A DNA stretch of 14,159 nt from JBCBKZ01 sp039026975 (GTDB lineage: Bacteria; Bacteroidota; Bacteroidia; J057). A program made the position numbers and the translations under genes. The notes beneath the pieces are model-generated. The model made no database searches. It saw only the letters and a program-made list of their open reading frames with translations, and was not told where the DNA came from. The first letter of the stretch is position 1; each line of letters starts with the position of its first letter. This document shows, piece after piece, positions 5,627-13,949 of this stretch. Location of the stretch: positions 1 through 14,159 of the forward strand of contig JBCCLI010000152.1 of the NCBI GenBank assembly GCA_039026975.1, written 5' to 3'.

Positions 5627-6409
5627 ATGGGTAAAATTATATGCTTAGCCAACCAAAAGGGGGGCGTAGGAAAAACCACTACAGCGGTAAACCTGGCTGC
5701 CAGCTTTGCAGCTATGGAGTATAAGACGCTGCTGATAGACGTAGATCCTCAAGCAAATGCCACTAGCGGGGTAGGGTTTACTCCTTCTGATGATGCGTAT
5801 ACCATCTACGATTGTATGCTGGATCAGGAGCTGGATGTAAGAGATACCATCCATGAATCTGAGTTTCCCAATCTGTTCTTCATCCCTTCCCATATAGATT
5901 TAGTAGGAGCGGAAACTGCCCTGGTAACTACAGAAAGGCGGGAGTATAAAATGAAGAAGGTCGTAAATTCTGTTAAGGATGAATATGATTATATCATACT
6001 TGACTGCTCACCTTCCTTAGGGATGTTAACTATCAATGCGCTAGTAGCCTCTGATTCCGTGATTGTTCCAGTACAGTGTGAATATTATGCGCTAGAGGGA
6101 CTGGCAAAGTTGATTAATACGATCCGAAGAGTACAGTCTGGCCTTAATAAACAGTTGGACATAGAGGGAATTCTGCTCACCATGTATGATAGTAGGTTAA
6201 GGCTTGCTAACCATGTAGTGGAAGAGGTCAGAAAACACTTCAAGGACCTTGCCTTCAAAACTGTAGTCCATAGGAACATTAAATTAAGTGAGGCACCTAG
6301 TTTCCAGCAGCCCATCATTGCTTTTGATGCCAAAAGTAAAGGGGCTATTAACTATATGAACCTCGCACATGAAATTGTGAGCAAGCAGCCAGCAAAAGAA
6401 GTAGCCTAA
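5627..6409 (+). CDS. parA: ParA/Soj-type chromosome-partitioning ATPase
   Basis: A 260-residue cytoplasmic ATPase that dimerises on DNA with ATP and drives segregation of ParB-bound origin regions. Residues 11-18 are the deviant Walker A KGGVGKTT with signature Lys11 and catalytic Lys16. LLIDVDPQANAT (35-46) carries the A' Asp40, and YIILDCSPS (122-130) is Walker B with Asp126. NIKLSEAPSF near the C terminus is the usual nucleoid-binding-side motif. It has no N-terminal helix-turn-helix, so it is the short chromosomal Soj form rather than the long plasmid P1/F form. AAGGA at 5613-5617 lies nine bases before the ATG and supports the start. No parB follows: the next gene is convergent, which is unusual because parA and parB are normally adjacent. 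ParB may be encoded elsewhere, or this may be an orphan ParA positioning another cargo. The DnaA-box cluster upstream favours an origin-linked role. Confidence 0.93.
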   Translation: MGKIICLANQKGGVGKTTTAVNLAASFAAMEYKTLLIDVDPQANATSGVGFTPSDDAYTIYDCMLDQELDVRDTIHESEFPNLFFIPSHIDLVGAETALVTTERREYKMKKVVNSVKDEYDYIILDCSPSLGMLTINALVASDSVIVPVQCEYYALEGLAKLINTIRRVQSGLNKQLDIEGILLTMYDSRLRLANHVVEEVRKHFKDLAFKTVVHRNIKLSEAPSFQQPIIAFDAKSKGAINYMNLAHEIVSKQPAKEVA

Positions 6410-6429
6410 CTTATTTTTGTATTGAACAG

Positions 6430-6465
6430 AAACAGGCGGTACTCATTCAGAGTAACCGCCTGTTT
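6430..6465. terminator. Terminator between parA and the pectate-lyase-like gene
   Basis: AAACAGGCGGTACT (6430-6443) pairs with AGTAACCGCCTGTTT (6451-6465) with one bulged A and a 7-nt loop, giving a stem of about 14 base pairs followed by TTCTTGTTCT. The GC-rich core and T-rich flank make it a good intrinsic terminator for parA. The A-rich left flank lets it also serve the convergent gene ending at 6481, so it is probably bidirectional. Confidence 0.85.
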
Positions 6466-6480
6466 TCTTGTTCTATGGTC

Positions 6481-7770
6481 TTAGTAAAAACTGCTCAGCC
6501 AGTTTTCTAAGCGGGTATACCCGTTATTATCTTTTCTATGAGGATTAGCAGGTACATCTAATTTTCTCTTATTTACAGGCACAGAGGGAGTCCCTCCTAC
6601 TTGGGAGGGAGAATCTATGACTTTCCCTTTTTTCCGCCAGTAGTTATCCACTATCCTCTGGGCAATTTTAAACCTGTTTCCCGGGAAGGGACCTACATTA
6701 CTCAGGACATAAGACTCTGTTTTATCTACAGACATTCTGTTTCTTCCTGTGATGGAGAATAGGGGCGAGTTAGCGCCAAAGTCTCCAGATGGGAAATTAG
6801 AAATATAAGCCTGGTACTCTTCTCGCGGACTCTTGAAGTTTTTCTGATTAGCAGACCACCTATTTCCATGAATGTAGATCTTGGTGCCATCAAACAAGGA
6901 AGTCTTATTAGAATGAACCACCTTGCTATTTAGCTGTCGGGGTCGGGAGGGCCCTTCCTGGAAAATATTATCCACGATCATATTTTTCGTTCTCAGGCCA
7001 TTCTGGTTATATAGCTCTACAAACCTTCCTGACCTATCATAGAAGATATTATTAGCTATATACAGCTCTTTAATTCTACTCATGGGCATTCTACCTGCGT
7101 GATGAGAGAATAAATTACCATCCAGCAGTACCCTCCCTTTATTAGCATGGAATAGACCTCCGAAGGCGTGGTCCTTATTATCCAGAGATTCTGAAATTAT
7201 GCAATGCTTGTAGGTAACACCATTTACTTGATTGACAATGTCAATGGTTTCATCTCTACTCCAGGCAAATAGACAACGGTAGAAGACATAATTACCCGTA
7301 CCAAAGATGGTGAGCGCATCTTCTGCCTTATTGGTACTTGTGCCTACAAGTACAGTCAGATACTCTATCATCACATCTTTAGACCAGATCCTGATGGAGC
7401 CCTCGTAGACTATGCCCGGCCAGGGAGCTGTCATCCCTGCGATACGCACATTATTGGCCTTAATAGAAAGCGGGTCTCCATCTTTGATTTTTCCAGATGT
7501 AGCAAAGATGATGGTCCTGGGACCTCTGGCTGTTTCCACACCATACCGTAGAGATCCTTTCCCATTTTTGTTGAGATTGGTCACCGTGTACACATCTCCA
7601 TTTCTTCCTGGACGGATATTAGTACCAGGCCCTAATAGGTCTTCATGAACAGGGGTTTTAAAAACCTCGGCTTGCTGAGGTACTGGTGAATCCTCTTCCT
7701 CTAAAAGAGGGTTCCAGTCGCAAGCGGACATAACAGTAAGCATAGCCAGTAGAATCATATAGATTCTCAC
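6481..7770 (-). CDS. Pectate-lyase-like beta-helix lipoprotein (PL1-type)
   Basis: A 429-residue right-handed beta-helix protein resembling the polysaccharide lyase family 1 proteins of Bacteroidota. The GTG at 7770 is chosen because it gives a compact lipoprotein signal (MRIYMILLAMLTVMSAC, Cys17). The frame is open upstream to an ATG at 7899, but those 43 residues look like leader translated by chance and include a strong hairpin. After an acidic linker, the fold begins with VYTVTNLNKNGKGSLRYGVE (about 60-79) and GPRTIIFATSGKIK, as in secreted pectate lyases. AWSRDETIDI (Asp173, Glu174) matches the calcium-site strand, KHCIISESLD the next coil, and HHAGRMPM (Arg227) the conserved arginine turn. 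The end, with GYTRLENWL, is the usual family terminus. It probably cleaves pectin or a related uronate polymer at the cell surface. No SusC/SusD pair or other polysaccharide genes adjoin it, so the substrate is unproven. Confidence 0.83.
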   Translation of the reverse strand: MRIYMILLAMLTVMSACDWNPLLEEEDSPVPQQAEVFKTPVHEDLLGPGTNIRPGRNGDVYTVTNLNKNGKGSLRYGVETARGPRTIIFATSGKIKDGDPLSIKANNVRIAGMTAPWPGIVYEGSIRIWSKDVMIEYLTVLVGTSTNKAEDALTIFGTGNYVFYRCLFAWSRDETIDIVNQVNGVTYKHCIISESLDNKDHAFGGLFHANKGRVLLDGNLFSHHAGRMPMSRIKELYIANNIFYDRSGRFVELYNQNGLRTKNMIVDNIFQEGPSRPRQLNSKVVHSNKTSLFDGTKIYIHGNRWSANQKNFKSPREEYQAYISNFPSGDFGANSPLFSITGRNRMSVDKTESYVLSNVGPFPGNRFKIAQRIVDNYWRKKGKVIDSPSQVGGTPSVPVNKRKLDVPANPHRKDNNGYTRLENWLSSFY

Positions 7771-7849
7771 TGAAGAATGAGGGCTGGCAGCCCCAGGCAA
7801 GAAGCCATAAGAACGATTTAGAACGCTGCTCTTCCCGCAACCTTCCCAT

Positions 7850-7879
7850 GCAACTTTTCTGGACTTTCCAGAAAGTTGC
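7850..7879. repeat. Near-perfect hairpin upstream of the pectate-lyase-like gene
   Basis: GCAACTTTTCTGGA (7850-7863) and TCCAGAAAGTTGC (7867-7879) pair along 13 bases with a single extra T, around a 3-nt loop. It lies about 80 nt upstream of the preferred GTG start, so it would be in the mRNA leader. A looser relative (GCAAC, then GGACTTTC, then GAAAG) occurs at 11316-11339. It could be a dispersed palindromic element, an operator or a leader structure. Confidence 0.55.
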
Positions 7880-7982
7880 GTACGCACAATTTTCAACATG
7901 AAGGTGTTAAACTTAGATCAATGGTTAAAACTTACACTCATAATCAGGGATGTGTAGTGGCAGGTAGAGCAAGGAATTAAAC

Positions 7983-8014
7983 AGATGATAGCATGTACTC
8001 ACATGCTATCATCT
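7983..8014 (-). terminator. Perfect 14-bp hairpin after the TPR gene
   Basis: AGATGATAGCATGT (7983-7996) and ACATGCTATCATCT (8001-8014) are exact reverse complements around the 4-nt loop ACTC. It lies 84 bp past the stop of the leftward TPR gene, and on that strand it is followed by GTTTAATTCCTT, which is moderately T-rich. A terminator for that gene is the simplest reading; the stem is less GC-rich and the T-tract weaker than usual. Confidence 0.5.
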
Positions 8015-8097
8015 ACAGATTAATGGGTAATCAGCTTGCTGAAAAAGTGTAGTGTAAGGCGGTAAGAGAGAATTACTTCAACTATTGGTCATTTATA

Positions 8098-8622
8098 CTA
8101 GTCTATTTGTTGGCGGTATCTATGGGCCTCTTCATATTTCCCCAGGGAAGTATAAGCAAAGGCTATGTGCTGATTAAGATCCCTACCCAACTGAGTAAGC
8201 CTTCTTTTTCGGGCTATTTCTTTAGCTCTGAATAGGTAGTGCAAGGCTTCAGAATACCGCTCCTGGTAAGAGTAAGTAGTTCCCAGCTGTAGACAGGTAA
8301 AGGCTATTGCCTCCTCATGTCGCAGACTTTCCAGCAGTACCAGAGCCTGATAAAAACGCTGTTCAGCATAGCGGTACTGACCTTTCCTTTTATACCATAT
8401 CCCCATTCTGTGGTACATTTCAGCCATTCCCAGTTTGTCTCCTTTGGCTTTACAAGCAGCTAGCTGCTGCTGAAGCTTTATTATGTCAGCGGGCTCCTCT
8501 ACACTTTGGTACCTACTGATAGTAGGGCTAAAGGCTAGGAGGTCAGCTGACGGGGCTTTTCTGATTCCTGATTCTAATGTCAGGCTCACAGGTAGCAAGA
8601 GGACGATAAGTGCTTTCATCAT
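8098..8622 (-). CDS. Small exported TPR-repeat protein
   Basis: The preferred product is 174 residues starting at the ATG at 8622, which places MMKALIVLLLPVSLTLESG at the N terminus as a signal peptide or anchor. The frame is open to an ATG at 8742, which would add 40 residues containing a second hydrophobic patch; that longer form is less likely. Three tetratricopeptide repeats follow, at about residues 66-99 (AEMYHRMGIWYKRKGQYRYA), 105-138 (LQLGTTYSYQERYSEALHYL) and 145-172 (HIAFAYTSLGKYEEAHRYR). The protein stops directly after the third repeat and has no kinase, cyclase or other output domain. It is much shorter than the TPR sensor kinases of this phylum and resembles their input half. 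It may be a periplasmic scaffold or a truncated relative of such a sensor. Its partners are unknown. Confidence 0.75.
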   Translation of the reverse strand: MMKALIVLLLPVSLTLESGIRKAPSADLLAFSPTISRYQSVEEPADIIKLQQQLAACKAKGDKLGMAEMYHRMGIWYKRKGQYRYAEQRFYQALVLLESLRHEEAIAFTCLQLGTTYSYQERYSEALHYLFRAKEIARKRRLTQLGRDLNQHIAFAYTSLGKYEEAHRYRQQID

Positions 8623-9201
8623 ATCTATCATACATTGGATTACACTTCCTATTGGCAAGCACTGTTCCTGCTTAAAGTTATTTTTATAAAAGTTTGATAG
8701 AGAGGGGATTATAATTATGGCATACTTGCCGGCTTTTTTCATTTTGAGAATGTGTATGTAAAATCGGGAAGATTTTTCCTCATTTTGAGAATGACGTTGA
8801 TAGCTTGTGGCCCCAGTAAGATCCTGGTATCAGTATGATCCCAATTCCCTACTTGATACTACTATGCCACGTTAAAGGGATTTATTCAGCAGATGTGAGT
8901 CCGCTACTATGCAGTTGGTAAGTAGGAGCCTGTTTATAAAGATTACTCAGGACTATGTTCAAGGGGCTAATCTTCTTCCCTGTCTTGGAATGCTTATTCT
9001 TGAGATGTTAAGGGAGTATTTAACTAGAGAGAACATAACGCTTGAGCTATTCTCAAGGGGGCACTTTTCTATCATATTTACTTATGGCCCATCTTGAAAC
9101 GGAGTATTCTTTAGCATAAGGGCTATGTTTTCCATGGGGAAAATAGGTGACGGCTTTACTTCATGGGCTTGGCTTGCTAACTTAAGGGGTAAATCCAGGG
9201 T
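8623..9201. other. Divergent intergenic region, no supported gene
   Basis: This 579-bp stretch lies between the leftward TPR gene and the rightward CocE-type hydrolase. An open stretch of 62 codons at 8909-9097 shows no domain or family likeness and is not called. The region contains a 13-bp direct repeat at 8740-8793 and a small inverted repeat, TTTTCC/GGAAAA, at 9128-9143, about 60 bp before the hydrolase start. Confidence 0.5.
8740..8793. promoter_or_regulatory. Duplicated near-palindromic 13-mer, candidate operator pair
   Basis: CATTTTGAGAATG occurs at 8740-8752 and again at 8781-8793. The two copies start 41 bp apart, close to four turns of the helix. Each is itself nearly symmetric (CATT/AATG around the centre, five of six pairs matching), the form expected for a dimeric regulator. 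They lie 118-171 bp upstream of the preferred TPR start on the minus strand and over 400 bp upstream of the hydrolase, so the TPR gene is the likelier target. Confidence 0.4.
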
Positions 9202-11265
9202 ATGTTCAAGTTTCCTATACACACATTTATAGGACTCTTATTGGTGGGGAGCTTATTCCTGACTAGGGGAGTAGCCCAGACCAGTAAGACCAGCTATTAT
9301 TTCCAGTATGAGGGGTATTCTACTCCTGCCTACAAAAGCCATCAAAAATTTTCCCAGTACGTACCCATGTCTGACGGGGTATTACTGGCGGTAGATGTTT
9401 TTCTCCCTGCTAAAGGGCCAGCGGCAGAAGACTTTCCTGTAGTATTTATCAGCACACCCTATAATAGGTCTTCCTTTATTCCCAAGATGGGATTGCTGAA
9501 AAAACTAGCAGCAGGCATAAGTGGGGTAGGGTGGGACCCCATTTTTGATCAGGCTGATTTCGACTACGGGAAAACGATTCTCTCCTATGGATATGCCTTG
9601 GTAGTAGCTGATATGCGGGGAACAGGCGCCTCTTTTGGAACCCAGCTGCCTTTGATGCCTCAGCTTGGAAAAGATAATAAGGAGATCATAGCATGGATCA
9701 CAAAACAGGAATGGGCCCAACCTAAGGTAGGGATGATAGGGCCCTCTTACCTGGGCTGGGCACAGTACATGACCGCCGCCCAACAACCGGAAGCTCTGAA
9801 GTGCATTATCCCTGAGGTGATAGGATTTGAGATGTACACGGCTGCAAATAGACCTGGTGGAATTGCAGCTAAAAAGTGGGTTACTAATTTTGGGAAGAGG
9901 CTCTACCGCATGAACCAGAGCCAGTATGATTTAGGAAGATTTGTCCTGCCTGCTACCCCTGTGCTGGATGAGGATAAAGACGGAAAGCTCACGGATGAAA
10001 GGCCAAGGAGCCTAAGTTCAGATTTATTGAGGAGTAAAGATAGCGCAGAGATCTTTTGGGCTTCTAATGAAGCTGCCAATATATACACCAAAGCTGTAAA
10101 AGAGCATGCGCAAAATATTTCAGTAGCCGGATTCCTGGAAAAAGAATTTAGGTATATGGATAGTGAAGGGCCTTCTCCCTATGAGGAAGTCAGGTTTCAG
10201 ACCTCCAGCCCTGGCTATTACGCTGATAAAATAGCTGCTTCCGCCATTCCTATCTATCACGTAGGGGGATGGTTTGACGGATTTACTCGCGGGACTACTA
10301 AGCTGTATGCTACTCTGGCAGGTACTAATCCCTCCAAGATGATGATAGCACCCAGGGCTCATTTCCCTTCTTACCCCAAGCCATACAGAAAAGCATTTGG
10401 GCTGAAAAATGACTACTGGGAGATGCTCACCCTGGAACAAATCCGGTTTTTAGACTACTACCTGAAGGGTATAGATAATGGCATAGCTGATGAGGCAGCT
10501 GTATATCTATACGTGATGAACCATGGGTGGCGAGAGGAAGACAGCTGGCCTATAGAAAGGCAGCAACTTACCCCCTTTTATCTCAGTCCGCAGGGAAAGC
10601 TTCTTCAGGAGGTGGGCAGTGCAGAAGTAGATACCTTTCAGGTAGATTATACCCACAGTTCCAGCTATGGTAAAAAGAAAAGGAATAGGTGGCTGATGTA
10701 TACCTCAGGTCCTAATAAGATGATGTATAGGGATGAGGCAGATGAAAAATGTTTCATCTACGAAACAGAGCCTTTAGCAGAAGAGGTGGAAGTAACCGGC
10801 CATCCTATCATAGAATTATATGTCTCATCTGATGTGGAGGATGCTGACATCTTTGTCTACCTATGTGATGTGGATAAGAAAGGAAGGTCCCAATACATTA
10901 CTGAAGGTCAATTACGTGCGGGCTGGCATCAGGAGCATGATGATGAAGACCAAAATGCCCATAAATTGGAGGTGAAACCTGATCTTCCCTGGCACGGGTA
11001 CAAAAAAGACCAATATGATCGTTACCCTTTCAAGGATGAGCAAGTCTTGAAGATGCGGTTTGATTTACTACCTACTTCATGGGTATTTAAAAAAGGGCAT
11101 AAAATCAGAATATCCATAGCGGGAGGAGACATGGGAAACTTTGAATTTAATCCTGAACTGTCCCCGAACGACAATATTCTGGAAATGGACTCTACCCAGC
11201 TTAGGTTTCACAGAGGTATATCCTATCCAGCTAAAATAGACTTACCTATCATCCCTCCTAAGTAG
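9202..11265 (+). CDS. Secreted CocE/NonD (S15-type) alpha/beta hydrolase
   Basis: A 687-residue exported hydrolase. Residues 1-25 form a signal peptide with cleavage likely after GVAQ. The CocE/NonD alpha/beta-hydrolase domain covers about 45-400: YVPMSDGVLLAVDVFLP opens it, ADMRGTG (136-142) forms the oxyanion side, and the nucleophile elbow GPSYLGWAQ carries Ser182. GGWFDGF gives Asp359 and APRAHFP gives His387, completing the triad. Residues 540-680 are the C-terminal jelly-roll domain of the family (EVEVTGHPIIELYVSSD, DIFVYLCDVD, KGHKIRISIAGGD). Family members cleave acyl-proline dipeptides, cocaine-type esters or beta-lactam amides; a periplasmic or secreted peptidase or esterase is the best guess. 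LDEDKDGKLTDE (255-266) resembles a calcium-binding EF-hand-like loop and occurs in similar Bacteroidota proteins. The next gene is 239 bp away on the same strand. Confidence 0.9.
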   Translation: MFKFPIHTFIGLLLVGSLFLTRGVAQTSKTSYYFQYEGYSTPAYKSHQKFSQYVPMSDGVLLAVDVFLPAKGPAAEDFPVVFISTPYNRSSFIPKMGLLKKLAAGISGVGWDPIFDQADFDYGKTILSYGYALVVADMRGTGASFGTQLPLMPQLGKDNKEIIAWITKQEWAQPKVGMIGPSYLGWAQYMTAAQQPEALKCIIPEVIGFEMYTAANRPGGIAAKKWVTNFGKRLYRMNQSQYDLGRFVLPATPVLDEDKDGKLTDERPRSLSSDLLRSKDSAEIFWASNEAANIYTKAVKEHAQNISVAGFLEKEFRYMDSEGPSPYEEVRFQTSSPGYYADKIAASAIPIYHVGGWFDGFTRGTTKLYATLAGTNPSKMMIAPRAHFPSYPKPYRKAFGLKNDYWEMLTLEQIRFLDYYLKGIDNGIADEAAVYLYVMNHGWREEDSWPIERQQLTPFYLSPQGKLLQEVGSAEVDTFQVDYTHSSSYGKKKRNRWLMYTSGPNKMMYRDEADEKCFIYETEPLAEEVEVTGHPIIELYVSSDVEDADIFVYLCDVDKKGRSQYITEGQLRAGWHQEHDDEDQNAHKLEVKPDLPWHGYKKDQYDRYPFKDEQVLKMRFDLLPTSWVFKKGHKIRISIAGGDMGNFEFNPELSPNDNILEMDSTQLRFHRGISYPAKIDLPIIPPK

Positions 11266-11325
11266 ATCTCCTCTGCTCTATAAATACTGATAACTGGATA
11301 CTTTCAGCAAGCCACGCAACAATAC

Positions 11326-11346
11326 GGACTTTCTGAAAGCAAGTCC
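11326..11346. repeat. Small hairpin after the CocE-type hydrolase
   Basis: GGACTT (11326-11331) pairs with AAGTCC (11341-11346) around TCTGAAAGC, and CTTTCTGAAAG (11329-11339) is itself an 11-bp palindrome. No T-tract follows, so it is not a convincing terminator. Together with GCAAC at 11316-11320 it resembles the hairpin element at 7850-7879. Confidence 0.35.
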
Positions 11347-11504
11347 ACCATCTTGAAAAGAGAATTGAATAAATTATCCCTTAGGTTTCAGGGACTTATC
11401 CCATTTAGGCCATGATGTTTTTCTGATGCTTGCGAGGGCAGAAGAAGGAAAGAACCAAGGGAAGTAAAAGGATTTGAGCCATAATTACTTTAAGGAATAA
11501 CCGT

Positions 11505-13949
11505 ATGAGTGCCGTTACGATTCAAAAACATAATGCTGTTATAGGGTTTGATAGCTTTCCCTATAAGTCTGTATTAAGTTTTGAACCGATGATCAACTTT
11601 TGGCGGGAGCGTTTGACCTCAGAAAATGCTGCTGACCGCTTGCTAGCTAAGGAGATCATTCAAAAACTGGAATTTGCTCCGGAGTTACAGGAAACTATTG
11701 TGAATTGGGATATCCTGGATAAACACAAAGATTTAGTTGACCTCCTCATCCAGAGCCTTATTCCACCTGCCAGAAAAGATCAGATCGTATGTGCGATCTT
11801 AAAAGCCTTTCACAGTACCCCCATCTTTGAAACAGCAGAGTTTCAACAAATCTCTGCCGAGGAAAATTTCTCTTGGTATGCAAACCACTCCCCGGAGTTT
11901 ATTCGTTCATTTCAGATAGTGTCTGCTGGGGCTATGATTCTGGAAAGAGTATATGGGGTAGACTTCCAGTTAGTTCCCCCCTATGTGTATACTGTGAAGG
12001 ATGCTAAGACCGGTCTGAAGCGCCACTTCAGATCCAGGATACACACTAATTTCCTGCAAATAGAGGTAGTAGGGGATAAACCCTCTCTATCTAAATCTGA
12101 TATTCAGGATCTCATTCAAAATATAGATGATGAGGAAACCTGGCTGGAGCATGTTTCTCCAGATTCTTTCCTGTTTAAGGGAACTCTCCTCATGGAGCTT
12201 ATAGATATAACAGAAGAGGAAAGTAGGGAGCGTCTGAAACAAGTGCTGATGGATAAGGAAGCCTCTTTTACGGATGAGAAACTTGGGCATATGCAAAAGG
12301 GGCTGGCTAGCGTGCTCAGGCTCTCTGACATTATGCTGGGAATCTCAAACCTGTCATTCCATCCTGAGACAGCTTTCAAACTAAGTCATAGCTTGTGGAA
12401 AGGAATTATCCCCTATTCAGATGATCTCCCAACCTTCCTGGAAACAGACTCTCCCTATGGAGAAGTATTTCTCCAGGCTCAACCCCTTGTTTATGAGGAC
12501 TTACATGCCTATAAGCGTCAGGGAAAGACCATCCAGGCCTTAACAGCAGAAAAAGTCAAAAGCTATCTAATAGCTCCCTTGACTGATGATAAAGGAAATA
12601 TCTTTGGGATATTAGAGGTAGGCCATGCGAAGGCGGGTGTTTTTCATGCTGCCCATATCCTGAAGCTTCAGGAACTCCTACAGGTATTTTCTGTGGCCTT
12701 AGGTAGAAGCCAGCAAGAGGTGGAATCTCGGCAAGAGGTGGTTATAAAGGAGAAGTGTACCTCTATCCATCCAAGTGTAGCTTGGCGGTTTAAGGGGGCT
12801 GCAGCTAATCTGTTACGGAAGCGAGAAGAAGATCCCCTCTTTGATGAGTTTGAACCTGTGTTTTTTGAACACATTCTCCCTATGTACGGACAGGCTGATA
12901 TAGTGAGCTCATCTAATACCCGGAATAATGCTATCCAGGCAGACCTGATCGAGAACCTCCATTTGGCTGAGCTTGTATTAGGAAATATCCAAGAAGAAGC
13001 GGGACTGGGATTCCCTATTCTTGATGAATTTATGAACCGGACCCACCTGATGATAAGTGAGATACAGGAAGGGATCAGTTCTTCTGATGAGATCAGGATT
13101 ATGGAATTTCTGAATAATGAGCTTGAACCCCTCTTCAGTCAGTTTAGTTCTAAAAATCCGAAGTTTTCTAAAATCCTTGAAGACTACCGCAAGAGCCTGG
13201 ACCCTTCCATGGCTGTCATTTATTCTCAAAGAAAGAAATATGAGGATAGTGTCAACAAAATCAATGAGACTATCTCTGTCTATCTGATGGAGCAGCAGGA
13301 AGTACTGCAGCAGGCGACGCCCCACTACTTTGAAAAGTACCAAACGGATGGGGTTTCTTACAGTATCTACATGGGACAGGCCATCATGGAAGAGGGAAAT
13401 TTTGATGATATGCAGTTGAATAATATGCAGCTATGGCAGCTCATTTCCATGTGTGAAATTACGCGTAAGATCCAGGAAATACAGCCTGCTCTGGCAGTTC
13501 CGCTGGCTACTGCCCAGTCAGTATTAGTACACAGCCATCCTCTGTCTATCAGGTTTAACCCTGGAGAAAATCAGTTTGATGTAGAGGATACTTATAATGG
13601 TAGATATGAGCTGATAAGGCAGCGGCTGAATAAGGTCAGTATCCTGGGTACAGGAGAAAGACTTAGTCAAGCGGGCAGGCTGGTGGTGGTTTACAGCAGG
13701 GATGAAGATAGAATTTTGTATACAAGATATGCTTCCTACCTCGTAAACAAGGGGCTGGTAGCACCTGAATATGAAGAGCTGGAACTAGGGCCCATACAAG
13801 GTATTCAGGGGCTGAAGGCATTTAGGTTTGAAGTATTACTTGAAGGTCAAAAACTAGAAGAGAATAAAGCTAAGAGCATGAAGGGTAGGAGTAGGGATAG
13901 AAAAAGAGCGACAGTCTCTTCCAAGAGCAACCGGTCTGCTCTCAGCTAA
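11505..13949 (+). CDS. Large GAF-domain protein of a Cytophagales-type family
   Basis: An 814-residue cytoplasmic protein without signal peptide or membrane segment. The start is supported by AAGGA at 11492-11496, eight bases before the ATG. Residues 1-235 are mostly helical with an early beta portion (FQLVPPYVYTVKD) and match nothing I can name. About 240-405 form a GAF domain: GIIPYSDDLPTFLETDSPYG, then QPLVYEDL, KSYLIAPLTDDKGNIFGILEVG (353-373) and a closing helix. Residues 410-700 are long helices rich in Glu, Gln and Lys. Residues 700-780 form a conserved end (RQRLNKVSILGTGERLSQAG, RLVVVYS, GIQGLKAFRFEVLL). The last 30 residues are a basic, serine-rich tail. No kinase, cyclase or DNA-binding domain is seen. 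GAF domains bind small ligands or mediate dimers, so a ligand-dependent regulatory role is plausible but unproven. It is apparently a single-gene unit. Confidence 0.85.
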   Translation: MSAVTIQKHNAVIGFDSFPYKSVLSFEPMINFWRERLTSENAADRLLAKEIIQKLEFAPELQETIVNWDILDKHKDLVDLLIQSLIPPARKDQIVCAILKAFHSTPIFETAEFQQISAEENFSWYANHSPEFIRSFQIVSAGAMILERVYGVDFQLVPPYVYTVKDAKTGLKRHFRSRIHTNFLQIEVVGDKPSLSKSDIQDLIQNIDDEETWLEHVSPDSFLFKGTLLMELIDITEEESRERLKQVLMDKEASFTDEKLGHMQKGLASVLRLSDIMLGISNLSFHPETAFKLSHSLWKGIIPYSDDLPTFLETDSPYGEVFLQAQPLVYEDLHAYKRQGKTIQALTAEKVKSYLIAPLTDDKGNIFGILEVGHAKAGVFHAAHILKLQELLQVFSVALGRSQQEVESRQEVVIKEKCTSIHPSVAWRFKGAAANLLRKREEDPLFDEFEPVFFEHILPMYGQADIVSSSNTRNNAIQADLIENLHLAELVLGNIQEEAGLGFPILDEFMNRTHLMISEIQEGISSSDEIRIMEFLNNELEPLFSQFSSKNPKFSKILEDYRKSLDPSMAVIYSQRKKYEDSVNKINETISVYLMEQQEVLQQATPHYFEKYQTDGVSYSIYMGQAIMEEGNFDDMQLNNMQLWQLISMCEITRKIQEIQPALAVPLATAQSVLVHSHPLSIRFNPGENQFDVEDTYNGRYELIRQRLNKVSILGTGERLSQAGRLVVVYSRDEDRILYTRYASYLVNKGLVAPEYEELELGPIQGIQGLKAFRFEVLLEGQKLEENKAKSMKGRSRDRKRATVSSKSNRSALS

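Noticed and set aside
7771..7899. N-terminal extension of the pectate-lyase-like protein to the ATG at 7899
   Set aside because: The extension puts 43 unconvincing residues ahead of the lipoprotein signal and is translated across a strong hairpin. It remains possible, but the GTG at 7770 is preferred.
8909..9097. 62-codon open frame between the TPR gene and the hydrolase
   Set aside because: No recognisable domain, no ribosome binding site, and a length expected by chance in this DNA.
12978..13343. 121-codon minus-strand open frame inside the GAF gene
   Set aside because: Antisense shadow of a long, well-supported gene, without domain, start signal or promoter.
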